DNA from: Rhinopomastus cyanomelas
Taxonomy: Eukaryota; Chordata; Aves; Bucerotiformes; Rhinopomastidae
Assembly: GCA_013400115.1 (NCBI GenBank)
Contig: VXBP01000359.1
Span: 682,001-746,000 of the forward strand
DNA: 64,000 bases
Direction of reading: 5' to 3'
Shown here: positions 1 to 12,008 of the stretch, piece by piece
Layout: the number at the start of each line of letters is the position of its first letter
Numbering within the stretch: the first letter of the stretch is position 1
Made by a program: the position numbers and the translations under genes
Notes under the pieces: model-generated
Database searches by the model: none
Told to the model about the DNA's origin: nothing
What the model saw: the letters and a program-made list of their open reading frames with translations, nothing else

Positions 1-799
1 CGCTTCCACGTGAAGCTCGCATTTGTAATTTAAAACGGTTTCAAAACAGCGAAGGGAACTGGGGAGTTGTTTGGGGCGATAGTCTATAGAATGTCATTAG
101 GAGCACATGCAGATCATGTTTTGCTTGAACTAATTCCTCCTGCTATTTTAATATCAAACATAACCCATGCCAGTTTTACATCTCAAATATATGTGGTGCT
201 TCAAAAAAATAATTAATAGTGTCAGTTTTATTAATGTGTTAAAATATGAATTAAAAACATGACAAATCAACGGGAAACAGCAGTCTGTTTTAATGAATAT
301 TTCATTCTGAGCATCAATAAATCATAGATCAAAGGGAACGGAGCACATTCTGCAGTATTTCTTTTCTGTCAGCGTGGGGCTACTAAAAGTTTTACAAGTT
401 GTGTTGGCACTTACTTAGTTGCACGTTTGAGTTAATGTGTTAAGAAGGAAATAAACAAAAATATGGTTTTGAGGCGCAAAAGGCTTTGGCTTTGAAACCA
501 GATTGTCCTGTTTTTCTCTCTTTGTCATTTCAAGCAAATCTGTGACTGACCACATGGCTGCAGATCTGTGTCATGCGTGCAGGGAGCTGCTTGTTCCCAA
601 ACCAGGCTGTTCTCAAACAGGCGCTAGGAGAAGACAAAAGTGTCCTTAGCAAAGTGTCCTGACCTTGTGTCCAGCCTTCTGGCTGGTTTGCCACACCTGA
701 CTTTGAGTGAGTCGCGTGCATCTCGTTCTGATGTCTCTCTTTTCTAAGAGTCCAGGTGCTCAAACATAAACTCTTGTCTTCATTGTTTGCTTGACATAA
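1..799. other. Unique AT-rich non-coding stretch
   Basis: No gene or repeat is recognised. The sequence is AT-rich and contains AATAAA hexamers at about 316-321 and 450-455, but there is no open frame upstream long enough to suggest they end a coding gene. The longest frame here is 77 codons on the minus strand and has no recognisable content. Confidence 0.5.
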
Positions 800-1475
800 A
801 GGGACGTGGAGGGTATTGGCTACAGATGAGCCAGCAGTGTGCTCAGGTGGCCCAGAAGGCCAATGGCATCCTGACTTGGGTCAGCACTAGTGTGACCAGC
901 AGGAGTGGGGAAGTGATTGTCCCCCTGTACTGGGCACTGGTGAGGCCTCACCTCGAGTACTGGGTTCAGTTTTGGGCACCTCAACACAAGAAAGACATTG
1001 AGGGGCCGGAGTGGATCCAGAGAAGAGCAACAAGGTTGGGGAAGGGTCTGGAGAACAAACCTTGTGAGGAGCAGCTGGGTGAGCTGAGGCTGGTTAGTCT
1101 GGAGGAGAGGAGGCTGAAGGAAGATCTTGTTACTGTCTACAGGTGCCTGAAAGAAGAGTGTTGTAGAGAGGTGGGATGTTGGTCTCTTTCCCCAAGTGAT
1201 GTGTAGCAGGACGAGAGGAAATGGCCTCAGGTTGCACCAGGGGAAGTTTTGGTTGGACATTAGGCAAAACTTCTTCCTGGAAAGGGCCATCAGGCCTTGG
1301 AACAGGCTGCCCAGGGGAGGGGTTGCATTGCCACCCCTGGACATGTTTTACAGTCATGGAGATCTGGAGCTTAAGGACAGGCTTTAGCAGTGAGTTGGGA
1401 CAGTTGGGTTCATGGTTGGACTTGATGATCTTGAAGATCTTTTTCAACCTAAACAACTACATTATTTTTCTATGT
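800..1475 (+). mobile_element. CR1 LINE fragment, ORF2 C-terminal region plus 3' UTR
   Basis: This is a 5'-truncated CR1 retrotransposon and one of the longer copies in the window. Positions about 826-1206 stay open and translate to the C-terminal part of the CR1 reverse transcriptase, with the recognisable block VRPHLEYWVQFWAPQ followed by a QRRATRL motif and an E-rich VSLEERRLKEDLVTVYR stretch. The frame stops at 1206. A 3' region with the conserved AACAGGCTGCCCAGG block (about 1301) follows, then the end signature TTGATGATCTTGAAGATC. The tail differs from the more common family in this window (it reads TTTTTCAACCTAAACAAC), so it belongs to a different CR1 subfamily. It is inactive, because the catalytic part of the enzyme is missing. 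Confidence 0.93.
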
Positions 1476-2510
1476 GTAGTTCCTTTAGTGATGTTTGTTG
1501 TCTAAACAGAAGTAGGGATCGCAACTGCATAGGTGGTAAAAGACTGATGTGCTCAGTGCCTCTTCTAGGTTCAATGATTGATGAAGATTAGTGATAAGTG
1601 ACTAAAGATGGGGATATGGGCTGAACAGCTTCTCCAGAGGAAGCTGCTCATTCAGAAGCTCAGATTTCCTCTAAGCTTATAGTTACAGACTGTCTTTTAT
1701 GCTACAGAAATAACCCTCAAACCAGCAACCAAACAGGAATCTGCAGCAGTCTGTGTAGACAGGGACCGACTGCAGTGGACAAGCTGGCCTTGTTTATCCT
1801 TCAAGAACTTAAGCTTGTTCCAGTCCTGGTACCAGCAGTGCAGCTGTCAGACTCAGTTGTCTACCTTTTAAGCAAGAAATTCCTGCCTTGCCAAAGATCT
1901 CATTAGTGTATTAGAAGCAGCACCTAAACTTGCCTGAGCAGTTGCTGAATCATACTTGAAGTTTCTGCTTCTGCCTTTTTCAACCCCTTGTCCCCTTGAC
2001 TCTGCCTGAAATGTTGGTTGGTCTCAGTTCTTCAGTCCTACGGCAGTTTATTAGCCAGGTCACCTCATGGGTGACAGCTCACAACACAGACACACTAAAT
2101 GCAGTGAAAGCACAGACACACAGGGGGTGGCAGGAGGATGGGGCATCAAAAAGCAGAGTTCTTGCAGCACCAGGGAACTCATTCTGGGGGGAACCAACAT
2201 GCAGCATCCAGCCCATCCAGAAGTAGGGATTTGTCCCCTCCTCAGCCTTTCTCTCAGGAAGTTTTGTTTCATTCTCCTTTGTGCTGTTGTGGACACAGTG
2301 TTTGCTTATTGCCTTGTCTGATAAAGAACTTGAGTTATCGAGGGTGTATTTATCTGTAAGCCCCAGGTTTCTAAGTGGCTCTGTAAAGCCACTGGACGCA
2401 CTACAGAACAGTGTCTTTAAAATGTGATCAAACCCCATTCCTACCAATGCTGTTAGATTTGGTGCTGGTTCCAGCTAGGTGAGAATTAGCTCATAGACAT
2501 GAGTCAAATA
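1476..2510. other. Unique non-coding stretch
   Basis: No gene or interspersed repeat is recognised. A small perfect stem of 7 bp with a 6-nt loop lies at 2374-2393, which is within chance expectation. Overlapping short frames at 1996-2447 on both strands show no coding character. Confidence 0.45.
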
Positions 2511-2643
2511 TTTCAAGGCCAGGTGGGATGGGGCTCTGAGCAACCTGCTCTAGTGAGAGGTCCCTGTCCATGGCAGCGAGGCTGGAACTGGGTGATCTCT
2601 GAGGCCCCTTCCAGCCTAAACTGGTCTGTGATGGTTTGATGAT
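2511..2643 (+). mobile_element. CR1 3' end fragment
   Basis: Only the last ~130 bp of a CR1 remains. It starts at TTTCAAGGCCAGGTGGGATG and continues through GAGCAACCTGCTCTAG and CTGAGGCCCCTTCCAGCCTA to a degenerate tail GGTTTGATGAT. The CAACCTG(G)TCTAGTG block marks the CR1 family seen again at 13.8 and 25.2 kb, not the most abundant family here. Confidence 0.88.
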
Positions 2644-3775
2644 ACACAGCAACCTGTTTTGGTTTTTTCCAGTTTAACAAGCTCCTGTTTTCACGTGTTT
2701 CCTGTCAGCAGGCCATGGGTTTCACCCATGCATCCCAGCTTTCAGACACAGAGGAAATACGATTTAGTTCCAGCAGATGTGAGTCTTCTCAGGAAGGAGA
2801 CAAACAGGCCCATGGCAGTGTCTCTGTTTATCTTTTTCGTTAAGGTTTAGGTTGCTTATGCACAGGTTTATAATGTCTCTTCCCTTGAAATGTTATCTAG
2901 AACCTGATAGACTGTTTATTTGTACTGCCTTGCGTAGCCCAGAGCAGTCAATAAAGAGGATTAAGGCCTTCAGATTTATGAGATGATTAAAATTTTATTT
3001 TTCTCACTGTAGTTGAGTATTCAGGGTTCAGCTCAGTGTGGTTTTTTCCTGCAGTGCTGAGAACAAGAATTCCATGGGGTCTTTTTTTAAGTGCAAGCTG
3101 CCCTTCTCACACAACTAAATCAATCCAGCTCTGAGACTTAGCAATGACACTATTTGACTGTTTCTAGACGTAGAGGGCTAGTTATAGGAACAGAAATCTC
3201 TGATCAGCCTCATAAGCTCCTAGTTTCCTCATATAGACTCAAATACTAGAAGTGAATCTAATTCTTGTTCATAGATTCAGCAGTAAACATGCATATAATT
3301 GTGGCTTGGTGTGACCAACCCCAAAAAGAGACTCTCATGTGTAATTCTGTTCAAGTTCCTCTATTGAGATCTTACTTCTGGAGCAAGAACAAACACATTT
3401 GGCTACATGGCAAATATGGGGATGATTTTTGTGTGCTTTCACAGCAACGCTGATACCAATCACCAAATCACCTTCTAGCTACGTAAACTTGAGGGAGGCA
3501 GGCAGTGAGGGGCAGAGTGGGCAGGAGTAAGGTGTGAGAAAGCTTTAGACAGAACTAGGTTACGTTCGGTGTAAATCACACGCAGATGGTTATTGTTCAG
3601 CTAGAGTGAGTGACACTGGACATGAGTGACCAGAAGCTAGGAGCCCAGCAAAGATGAGAGCAAGTCTCCTACAATTTGCAGGGTAGATATTCCCATGCAG
3701 CGTATTCATCTGTGTGATACCCCAAACCTCTTTATTTAAAATAGGAAAACAGAGAGGATCACACGCAGTCATTTA
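2644..3775. other. Unique non-coding stretch
   Basis: No gene or repeat is recognised. The sequence is AT-rich around 2930-3000 (AATAAAGAGG at 2950, then ATTAAAATTTTATTTTTC near 2986-3003). Short frames of 60-63 codons carry no recognisable domain. Confidence 0.45.
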
Positions 3776-3956
3776 CAGTGAGGGTGACAGAGCATTGGAA
3801 CAGCTTGCCCAAGGGGGTTGTGGAGTCTCCTTCTCCGGAGATGTTTAAGACTCACCTGTTTCTGTGTGACTTGGTCCCGGTGATCCTGCTGTGTCAGGGG
3901 GATTGGACTAGATGATCTTTCAAGGTTCCTTCCAATCCCTAATGATTCTGTGATTT
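3776..3956 (+). mobile_element. CR1 3' end fragment, common family
   Basis: This copy contains the dominant CR1 family end: CAGTGAGGGTGACAGAGC, then the GTTGTGGAGTCTCCTTCTC block, TGTGTGACTTGGTC, and the terminal GATGATCTTTCAAGG / CCAATCCCTAATGATTCTG tail. It is severely 5'-truncated. Few differences from the other copies suggest a relatively young insertion. Confidence 0.95.
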
Positions 3957-6346
3957 AGTTAAGGATGCAAAGCTATTTACAGTGATTAGCTACCACTAAT
4001 TAAGTAGCAAGATCAGAGATAGAAACCGAGACAGAAGTCACTGGGTGTAGGAACTGCTGCCTGATATGACTTTGCTGAACTCCACTGATGGTCCACCAGA
4101 ATGATAAATCCCCAGATCTCTGCAGTGGGCAAAGAGGAGTTTTTGTCTGACAATGATCATCCTAGTACCAGAAGAGGCTTCAGGAGGTCTTTGAGGTTGT
4201 AGGTAACGGGGTCTGTCCTTTTTGACTAGTCTCAGAGACCGGGTCACAGTGCTATGTTCTGCCCCATTGATTCCTCCATGAGAGTCCAAACTGTGTCACA
4301 ACACTGAGTCCCTACATAATCCCAGCTTAGGAGGATAAATAAAAGCAACCAGAAGGGGAGAAACCTATTGACCAGCAACAGAGAAAAAGAACTTTGGTCT
4401 CTGAGTGTCAGACAGTTCAGAGATTAATCTGAAACTAATACCAGCTGCTTCCCATCATGATCAGTGTATTTGACATAATTACCTTAAGAGCAGTCTAAGA
4501 GCCTTATATCCTTAAAGCTTCCAGATGGGAGACGTGCCCTGCTGACAGCAAGCGTGTCAGACAGTGAAGAGATTTCTGAAAAGTTTAATTAATCTTTCTT
4601 TTTTCTTCATGTAATTGACATTACTTTGGGTTCATTTGTTCTGTGGAGCCCCAGCCCTTGGCTCCTGGTTGCGGGAGTGTAACGGATTGAGGTTCCTCTG
4701 AAGAGAAATCATAAACGCGGAGGCTCTTGGCTCGTACAAAAGCTACTGCAGGGTTACCTTAAAGAAAGGATGGTTTCCTGCACTCTGTGAAGCAAAATTT
4801 CATACATCAATGTTGTCATGAGATGGTGCTAAACGGGTGACTTTTTTTTCCACACGTTTATCTTCTCTGGCTGAGACCCATTATTTTCTTGCACCGGTTG
4901 GAAACCACCCCACTGCGTGCCACAGCCACGGTTTTAATTAGTCTGGAAAGTTTTAATTGGGAAACAAAGGGAGATACCTTCTAGACTGTTATTGCAACCT
5001 TTAATTGCCTGACTCAAGAGACCATTCATTATCTTGAGAGGGAGATGACACACCTTGGTGAACTACGACTCTCGCATTCACAGCACCTCCTCCACAACAC
5101 GGTACCTGTTGACTTCCGTCCAGCCTTTCATTAAGGAACTGCTGTGATAGGAATTAACTACGGTAATTCCATTACAGAACCTGCTGTCCGGTGGAATTTT
5201 TCTGGAAGATTAGATTTCTGAAAGGGAAAAAGGCCATTTAAGCTAAGCATTTCCTCAAGGCCCAAAGTAAATAACCGATGAAGAAGGTCAGAATGAATTT
5301 GGAACCCTTAAAGGTCTGCCATAGACTTGCGTGTGGCGTGCGGCAAATAAACAAGGCGGCTTTCCAGTACAGTGAGTTTTATTGTTTTAAAATGCTTCAC
5401 ATTTCAGTTTAGAGAGATGAGAAAGGCAGAGGACAGAATCTGATCAAAATGATTTTACTTGGAGGAAGAGCAGCATTCTAAGCAGACATTTCAAGGTTGA
5501 AGGGATACTGGTAGCAGCTGCTTGAGATTAACACCAGAAGAAAACACTTGTTAAAGCCACTGGGGCAGAAAGGCAGAGAGAAACGCAGTGACCTAGGGTT
5601 CAGCTCGTGCCACAGCACGCTCGCCGTGCCCAGGGAGGCACCGGGCACCGCGTTGGGCTACATATCACATCTTTTTATGAAGAGCATCGGTGCCCAGTGC
5701 CTCTCTGGGTTGGCTGGCATTCGCTGCCTCCTCTCATCTGCTCTTTTATAGCCGAGGTGTTTTCATGACTTGGTGGGTTTTACTAGGTCCATAATTGAGT
5801 CTGGATTGGCTAAACATGTTGGGAGACTTTTAACCTTACTTTCTATTGTCTTCCTGGAAATTCAGAAGATGACTTTAAACAGTGTTAATACAGTTGCTGC
5901 TATGGTTCTTTTTTTTTCCTGGAGGTCAGCACTATTTGCTCTGTTCCTGTGGAAGGAAATTAAAATATTCCCTGGGCTATCACAGGCTAACCAGATATTG
6001 GGGGTTTTTTAAAAATACAACCAGGTGACCTCTTTTTTTGACCAGGAGCAGGTGGACACGCAGCGGCTAGAGCTTTGATCCCATGCAAATCTGCTTCCCT
6101 GCCAAGCTTCAGCTAATACAGCTTGGTGGGAGGTGATACTACACTGCTGCTACTGAGGCTGGAGTAATGAAGAAGGAAAGGGTTATGTCTTTGTCCTAGT
6201 GCCTCACAGGTAGCTCACAGAGCGTTGCTCAGAGACGGAGCTAACAACACGATTTACGTTATGGTGGCTGTGCTCTACACAAGAGAGGGAAAGCTAATTT
6301 GGGCCAGCTGAGCATACACTGTGTCCCAGGCCAGGCTGTACACGAA
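3957..6346. other. Long unique stretch with homeodomain-like AT motifs
   Basis: About 2.4 kb without repeats or recognisable genes. Between 4560 and 5050 there are several TAATTA/TTAATT cores (4585-4592, 4934-4940, 4950-4957, 5000-5006), a composition often seen in vertebrate conserved enhancers. Conservation cannot be judged from one sequence. The frames at 5548-5751 and 5770-6012 have no domain I recognise. Confidence 0.4.
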
Positions 6347-6432
6347 CATAGAATCATTAGGGATTGGAAGGGACCTCAAAAGATCATCTAGTCCAGTCCC
6401 CCTGCAGCAGCAGGATCACCTAGATGTCCAGA
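6347..6432 (-). mobile_element. CR1 3' end fragment (minus)
   Basis: Reads on the plus strand as the reverse complement of the CR1 end: CATAGAATCATTAGGGATTG, then GACCTCAAAAGATCATCTAG, CCCCTGCAGCAGCAGGATCACC. Homology fades after about 6425, where the 5' truncation lies. Confidence 0.93.
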
Positions 6433-6990
6433 CCAAAAAATACCCCTAGAAGTGGATTCCCTTTTGCATGGGCTCTCTCTCACTGAACAAGGAGTGAGGA
6501 CAGAAAGTTTTCACATTCATCTGGCAGATCTTTCCCCAACTACAAAAATTGTTAGACCAGATCTGCAGTAGCTACAGTCACTGGAAGCAAAGTGGCTCTC
6601 GGCGGTGCTGGAACATTGTCTACAGCAGAGCTTTTGCAAATGAAGAGGCTGATGCTGCATACTGATGGAATGCTGCAAACCACTTCCCCCTTCACTGTCC
6701 TTTATTTCTTCTTCTCTCAAGTTGCTGTCAGGAGTAATCCCTCTTCTAATATACTGAGATGGGGAAAATCTCTCTTCAGGGTTTTTCTGGTTGTTTGTTT
6801 GCTTTTCAATTAATCTCGACTAGGGCTGCGCTCAGCTGGTGACATTGGTTTGCTATTCACACGTGCAGAGTTGCAGACAGGGCACGTGCCACGTGAGGCT
6901 TGTGCTGAGGGTCAGACACTGACCAGAGCAGTGACCATTTAGGGTTGACTTCAGCTCCAAAAAGCTACACGGCTGCGTTATTGGTGAACA
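6433..6990. other. Unique non-coding stretch
   Basis: Nothing is recognised. Overlapping opposite-strand frames of 67 and 73 codons at 6517-6813 are of chance length. Confidence 0.4.
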
Positions 6991-7146
6991 GGGAGTCACC
7001 GTCCCTGGAGGTGTTCAGAAGGCGAGTGGATGTGGCACTTTGGGGCACGGTCTGGTGGTCATGGACATGTTGGGTTGAAAGTCAGACTTTAAGATCTTAG
7101 GGATCCTTTCCAACCTTAATGATCCTGTGGTTCTGTGACTCTGTGT
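6991..7146 (+). mobile_element. CR1 3' end fragment, diverged
   Basis: Recognised from CACCGTCCCTGGAGGTGTTC, the GGTCTGGTGGTCATGG segment, and the end TTTCCAACCTTAATGATCCTG followed by repeated TTCTGTGA-type tail units. Many substitutions relative to the common family indicate an older subfamily, related to the copies at 15.6 and 22.2 kb. Confidence 0.85.
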
Positions 7147-8300
7147 TACTGCATACTGAATTTTAAAGGTTGTTCACCGGACAGTGAGAAACCACTGTTC
7201 TGGTGACAGCTGCATCAGGACTCCTGTCCTTGTTAGCTGATTTCATGTAATGACAGCGCAACCTGGGGATCCAGCGGCAGCTGAGCAGGGTGGCTCTTAC
7301 AGGGTTATGTGTGTATTATTGGTGAGGAAGAATTAGTGTGTGAATTGAAATGAACAGGCTGGGTAAACAGCATAAATGGGACAGAGCGGGTTATTTAGGT
7401 ATGTTCAGGTGTCTATTTTCCCACCGTGGAGATGAACCGAACGAGCAAATCCAGCCTGGATGCCTTAGCCATCTGGGAAATTTCCACTCTTTGAAACCAG
7501 GGGCAGCTTTGCATCTTCATCGTTGAAAATGTGACCCTGGACATGCCAAAGAAATTCGTTGTGCTGGAAATACAGCCTTTGTTTCGGGATTTAGAGACGG
7601 GTGAAAAGTTCTTTGGAGCCAAAATGAATGGGTGAAAATGTAACTTGGTTTCTAATCAGCCTAATTCTAAATTTCAATGCATTCTTCAGAAATCCTATTT
7701 AATTTGTCTCATCCCTTCGTTTCATTAACTGCCTCCTGAATGTTCGGTCTGGGGGGTGTGAGTAAGAGTAGAGCATGCGACGAAGACATCGGCACAACTG
7801 GATTCACGGATTTCATATGCGTGTCAGGGCTGTAGGGTGAGAAGTACAGAGCCCCTGACTGCAGCAGCACTGTGTAATTACTTATTAAACTACAAACTTT
7901 AATCACACGCTGAACCACTCTAATGTTAACAAGCATTAACTGTAGGGAGTGATGCAAACGCAGCGCTGGAGCTTGATGTCTCCGAGATGTCAGGAAAAAT
8001 GCATCAGATGATGTATCAGTCTCTGAGCTTCAGCTGTGTGTGACCGAAGCAGATTGTCTTCTGCTTCCTCTGGCCACTGATGCTGAAGAACTGAATCTGC
8101 ATCTAGGCTGATCTGGGCAAAGAGGAAGCCTCAGTCATGCAGGCAGGAACTTCTTGGATCTGATGGGCACTGTGATGAAAATTCAGCCCTCTCCTTCTTC
8201 CCTGGGTTTTGTTGTGGTGGCTTTGTGGTTTATTATATTAAGACCGTTTACATGAATGGAGAGTCTCCTTGTACTTCAGTGCATCAGGAGTTGAAAATAC
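7147..8300. other. Unique non-coding stretch
   Basis: No repeat is recognised. A 69-codon minus frame (7413-7622) and an 82-codon minus frame (7709-7957) have no identifiable features. Nothing else is seen. Confidence 0.4.
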
Positions 8301-8405
8301 CATAGAATCCCAGAATGATTTATGTCAGGACCTGAGAGACCATCTATTTCTAACCCTCTGCAATGGGCAGGGACACCTCTCTCAGCCTGGCCTTGAAAAT
8401 CATGC
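8301..8405 (-). mobile_element. CR1 3' end fragment (minus), diverged
   Basis: Starts with CATAGAATCCCAGAATGATT and continues with GAGAGACCATCTATTTCTAA, the GGGCAGGGACACCTCTC block and CAGCCTGGCCTTGAAAA, the reverse complement of an older CR1 subfamily end. The middle (ACCAGGTTGCCCAAAGCC in better copies) is deleted. Confidence 0.85.
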
Positions 8406-9074
8406 TCTTCCCAATATGTGTGATCTGTCTTATCTTTGTAAGCAGTTTGCAAGCTGGAAATAGATACTTGCATTTTTAATCACTGAGGAGAGAGAGGAGA
8501 GATCATGAGGCAGGACTCTCACTAAGCTGCAGTGGGATGTGGTTTACGATTAGAGCCACAGCGCTTAAACATGTCCCCACCTCTCCTTCCTCCTTGCACT
8601 TGTCAAGAGCTAGTTGGTTCTTATTTAAAGACCCAAAAAGCCAATGGAAACGTTCACCCAGTGGTGAACTTTGGGGACCTCTACTTTCCAAATAAATGAG
8701 GAAAAAAATGGTCTGGTTTTGATTTTCTTCACATTTCAAGGTTTAGGGCTCTGGTTTCAAGTGTTTGGAGGTGAGAAGGCACATGAGCAATTCAGCTTCA
8801 AGGCCATATGAGGCTCCTGCTCTTGTTGATAGGGTTCCTTGCTCACTTGAACCTGAGACCTTTGCTAGGTCCAAGGACAGTGTGAATGACTCATGAAAGC
8901 TGCTCCGAGAAGGCAATAAGCTGTACAAAGCTTCAAAGCCAAGTAATGATTTTCTTGCAGGTGGTGACTTCAGTCAGGGCAGGAGCAGTTGCAAGACAGT
9001 ACAGTCCATTTTTGGCTTCCTGTACCTTCTCGTCTGCTTCCCACTTCAGCAAAGACAAAAATCACCAACCTGGG
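8406..9074. other. Unique non-coding stretch
   Basis: Nothing is recognised. Only short frames of chance length (61-78 codons) are present. Confidence 0.4.
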
Positions 9075-9330
9075 ATAGGATGAGGGGCAGTGGATTCCAT
9101 CTCGAACACTGGATGTTCCACCTCTACGTGAGGAAGAACTTCTTTACTGTAAGGGCCGCAGAGCACTGGAACAGGCTCTCCAGAGAGGTTTTGGAGTCTC
9201 TTTCACTGGAGCCCTGTCTGGATGCATTTCTGAGTGATCTGCCCCAGTTTTGGTCCTGCTCTGGCAGGGGAGTTGCATTTGATGATCTTTGGAGGTCCCT
9301 TCCAACACTGTGATTCTGTGAATAATATGT
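9075..9330 (+). mobile_element. CR1 3' fragment
   Basis: Begins at GATGAGGGGCAGTGGATTCC and keeps the translated RT C-terminal tail (residues resembling RKNFFTVRAAEHWNRLS), then GATGATCTTTGGAGGTCCC and a TTCTGTGAATAAT tail. It carries a small deletion in the terminal TAATG segment. Confidence 0.93.
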
Positions 9331-10563
9331 AGGAATATCTCTTATCCATAGGAGTTGACTCCTAATGAAATTTATGAACTTACTGGACAGAACTTCACAA
9401 AGAATTGTGCAAGGTAAAAGAAGACCCATGAGTAACAGCCAAAACTAGTTCAATATAAAATGAAGTCTTCATCATTTTGAGCCATTTAATTCCTAGCTGT
9501 GATAGACCCCCACTGCTTTCTTCTGATGGCTGAGAGAGGACTTGAGGTTCCAAGTACTGCCAGAAGTGCCTCATGCTCCTAAGTCAGCCGCGACACAGAG
9601 GCTTATTGTCTTTGAGGCTAAGCTAGACTTTAAACTGGATTTGAAGTGAGGATGCTCAAAGAAAAGACTCCAGCAACAGACAGACTGAAGGGAAACACAG
9701 TCTGAGTTTTATCTCTATTTTTAATTAATAAAAGAAAGCCCAAAGGCAAAGCAGAATGGCTGGGGACGCGCAGCCAGCTTGATGCATTCTGTTGAACATC
9801 GCTGCAACTATTCATAGAATGGAACCGTTTGGCTGAGGTTCTGAAGCGACTGCTCTGCGCTCTGGCTGGTGCTGAAGCTCACACGTTTCCCGAGTTAGCT
9901 CTGGAATATGCCTCCTCTGGGTTTGTCAGTGGCTTTTCTTCCCTCGTTCCAAAAAAAGATGGGTAGTGCAGTTCTCCTGACGCATGGGGATGCTGACAGG
10001 CAGCGTCAGATCTCATGATAGCGCATAATGACTCTCATTTTCAAACAAGAAAGAGGAATGGTTGTTATTGCAAAATGTTGTTAGATTTTGTATTAAATCT
10101 TGCACAGTAACAGTATAATTATAATGTGTCATCTCCAGCTCAGTAATTTGACAATTTGGTTCTTTTGGGGGGGGGCAGATGGCCTATAACACACCATATT
10201 TTTATAATTAGTTTATTCTCTGCAAACTCAGCCTGTAATTACGCCCTCATTCATTACTAGTTTCTTTGAAATCTTCCTTTTCAAGAACTAATAAACCCTC
10301 CAACAGAAGCGTAGCTTAAACCTATCTGCACTGTTCTCTATCCTCTCTAAGGAACTTGGGTTTTTAATACTGAGCACCCTGGTTATGTCACCCTCTGGAT
10401 TATGTTTCAACCATGATCCTCTCCATCACATGTGGGCACCTGTCTTTGTTGCCCCCCTTTCATTCCAAGAGTAGCGAACCTGAAAAATGAGCGGTTTTAA
10501 GCTGAGGTTTGGTTGCCAGGATGGTTGTAGGGACGCAAGTCTAAACTGCAAAGAGCTCTAGGC
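9331..10563. other. Unique stretch, AT-rich block that could be conserved
   Basis: No gene is seen. At 10,040-10,330 an AT-rich block with homeobox-like ATAATTAG and CATTACTAG motifs and a 9-G run (10,167-10,175) has the composition of vertebrate conserved non-coding DNA. This is compositional inference only. Confidence 0.35.
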
Positions 10564-10835
10564 AGATATAGAGATAGATATGATATTGATATTGATGATG
10601 TAGAGATAAATATAGATATAGACTGGTATCAATTACATAGATACGGATCGTATAGATTGTATAGATCATAGACTCATAGAATTATTAGGGATTGGAAGGG
10701 ACCTCAAGGTGTAGTTGATGTAGACATAGATAGAGATGGATAAATACACAGATAGAGATGGAAATATATAGATTAGATTGGAATATAGACTAGATAGAAA
10801 TCCAGATATAGATTATGTAGCTGTAGATATAGCTA
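10564..10835. repeat. Degenerate GATA-type microsatellite
   Basis: Irregular repeats of ATAGAT, GATATT and TAGATA units spanning about 270 bp, for example AGATAGATATGATATTGATA near 10,572 and TAGATAGAGATGGATAAATA near 10,728. The tract is interrupted by a short CR1 tip at 10,666-10,709. The imperfect units suggest an old, decaying array. Confidence 0.9.
10666..10709 (-). mobile_element. Very short CR1 3' tip inside a microsatellite
   Basis: Only about 44 bp of CR1 end remains (ATAGAATTATTAGGGATTGG then AAGGGACCTCAAG), embedded between two halves of the GATA-type array. The preceding TAGATCATAGACTCATAGA blends the microsatellite with the CR1 tail repeat, so the exact left edge is ambiguous. 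Confidence 0.85.
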
Positions 10836-11896
10836 AGTATTTGCTACATTCTACTGTATGATGTGTGAGCTGTCAGTGCCAGGCAGCTGTATGCATAAAA
10901 AAACTCCTGTGATTTTATTTTGCTGGCATTGGAGTCCCTGTGGCAGTACCTAATTTGCTTTAAATTGTCTTAGGTAGCAACATTATCTCCTAACAATTCA
11001 GTTTCTTTCCAAATCTAGAGCCTCTTGTGTAGTTGCAGGTGCTTCAAAGCAGCTCAACCACTCATCTGAGTCCAGCTCCAGACTCTGCTCAGAGCTTCGT
11101 GCCCTAAAAACAGCCCCTTTGCTGTGGGGCTTCTCTGGTGCTGCTCCAGAGTGGTTCTCGTCCTGAAAGCACTGGCTTGGATTTTCAGTTTGCCCTCTAA
11201 ATAATGGACTTTAAAAATAAACAAACAAACTACGGGGGAATTCTGGCTTCTTCCACCCGTCCGTCTTTTAGGTGGCGTTGTGCTCGGTCTATTTTCAGGA
11301 TAACAGTGTTATCTCAGATGTAACCCATATCATGGAGACTGAGATTTTCAAAGCAGCTTAAAGGATTTAGAGACATTTTCCATTCAAATTAAGGATCTCT
11401 CTTCCAAAATCCTTTTAGGCAGCATGTCTCGGTGGGTTTTGTAGTTGTTCCTTAACCAGTGCTTCACTTCAGTTGCTTAGACATTTTTTTATGCTGCTGC
11501 TTAATGGTTCCCCAAAAGGAGAAGGAGAAAAGGAGTGGGAGCGAGGGAATGCCTCACACTCCCTTGGCAGCATCTCGCTGGCTGCACAGAGCCGCTCAAA
11601 AGAGCTTTGAAACCCTCCCTGCCCCATGCGAAGCAAACTTCAGGTGTTCTCCTGTGCCTGAGCACGTGGCAGAGTGAAAGGGTTTCCAGGATTTAGGGTG
11701 ACAGCTTCACCTCCCACTGACTAATTTAGTTACTGTCCTCATCAGCTGCTCTCCTGCCTCTTTTCTTAATCCCTCTCCTGCCTGCAATAGGACACTAATT
11801 CATGCCATGCTGAGCCGCGCTGGGCTCCCGCTGCATCGCACCTGGCCAGGCTTGTGTGCCAGAGAACATTGTGATGGCTGCAGTGGCAGGAACAGT
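10836..11896. other. Unique non-coding stretch
   Basis: No repeat or gene is recognised. A 72-codon plus frame at 11,459-11,677 has no identifiable content. Confidence 0.4.
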
Positions 11897-12008
11897 GGCT
11901 GCACACGGGGCTGCAGGCAGGATAGGATCCCCCCCTGTTCCCCGAGAAGCTCCCCTAGACTCTCTGCCTCGCTGGGCACCACAGAACCACTGGGGCAGGA
12001 ACCCACTC
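11897..12008 (+). repeat. Unclassified direct repeat, copy 1
   Basis: A ~112-bp segment from GGCTGCACACGGGGCTGCAG to GGGGCAGGAACCCACT recurs at 13,490-13,599 in the same orientation. Aligned by eye there are about 9 mismatches and one 2-bp indel, roughly 91% identity. It does not match the CR1 sequences in this window and I cannot assign it to a family. It lies in overlapping chance frames on both strands. Confidence 0.88.

Noticed and set aside
316..455. AATAAA polyadenylation hexamers
   Set aside because: Common in AT-rich DNA and not linked to any exon seen here.
2374..2393. 7-bp perfect stem with 6-nt loop
   Set aside because: Too short to be a miRNA precursor or terminator; expected by chance.
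9812..9840. Possible CR1 tip (CATAGAATGGAACCGTTTGG)
   Set aside because: Only the first ~10 bases match the CR1 end; nothing continues.
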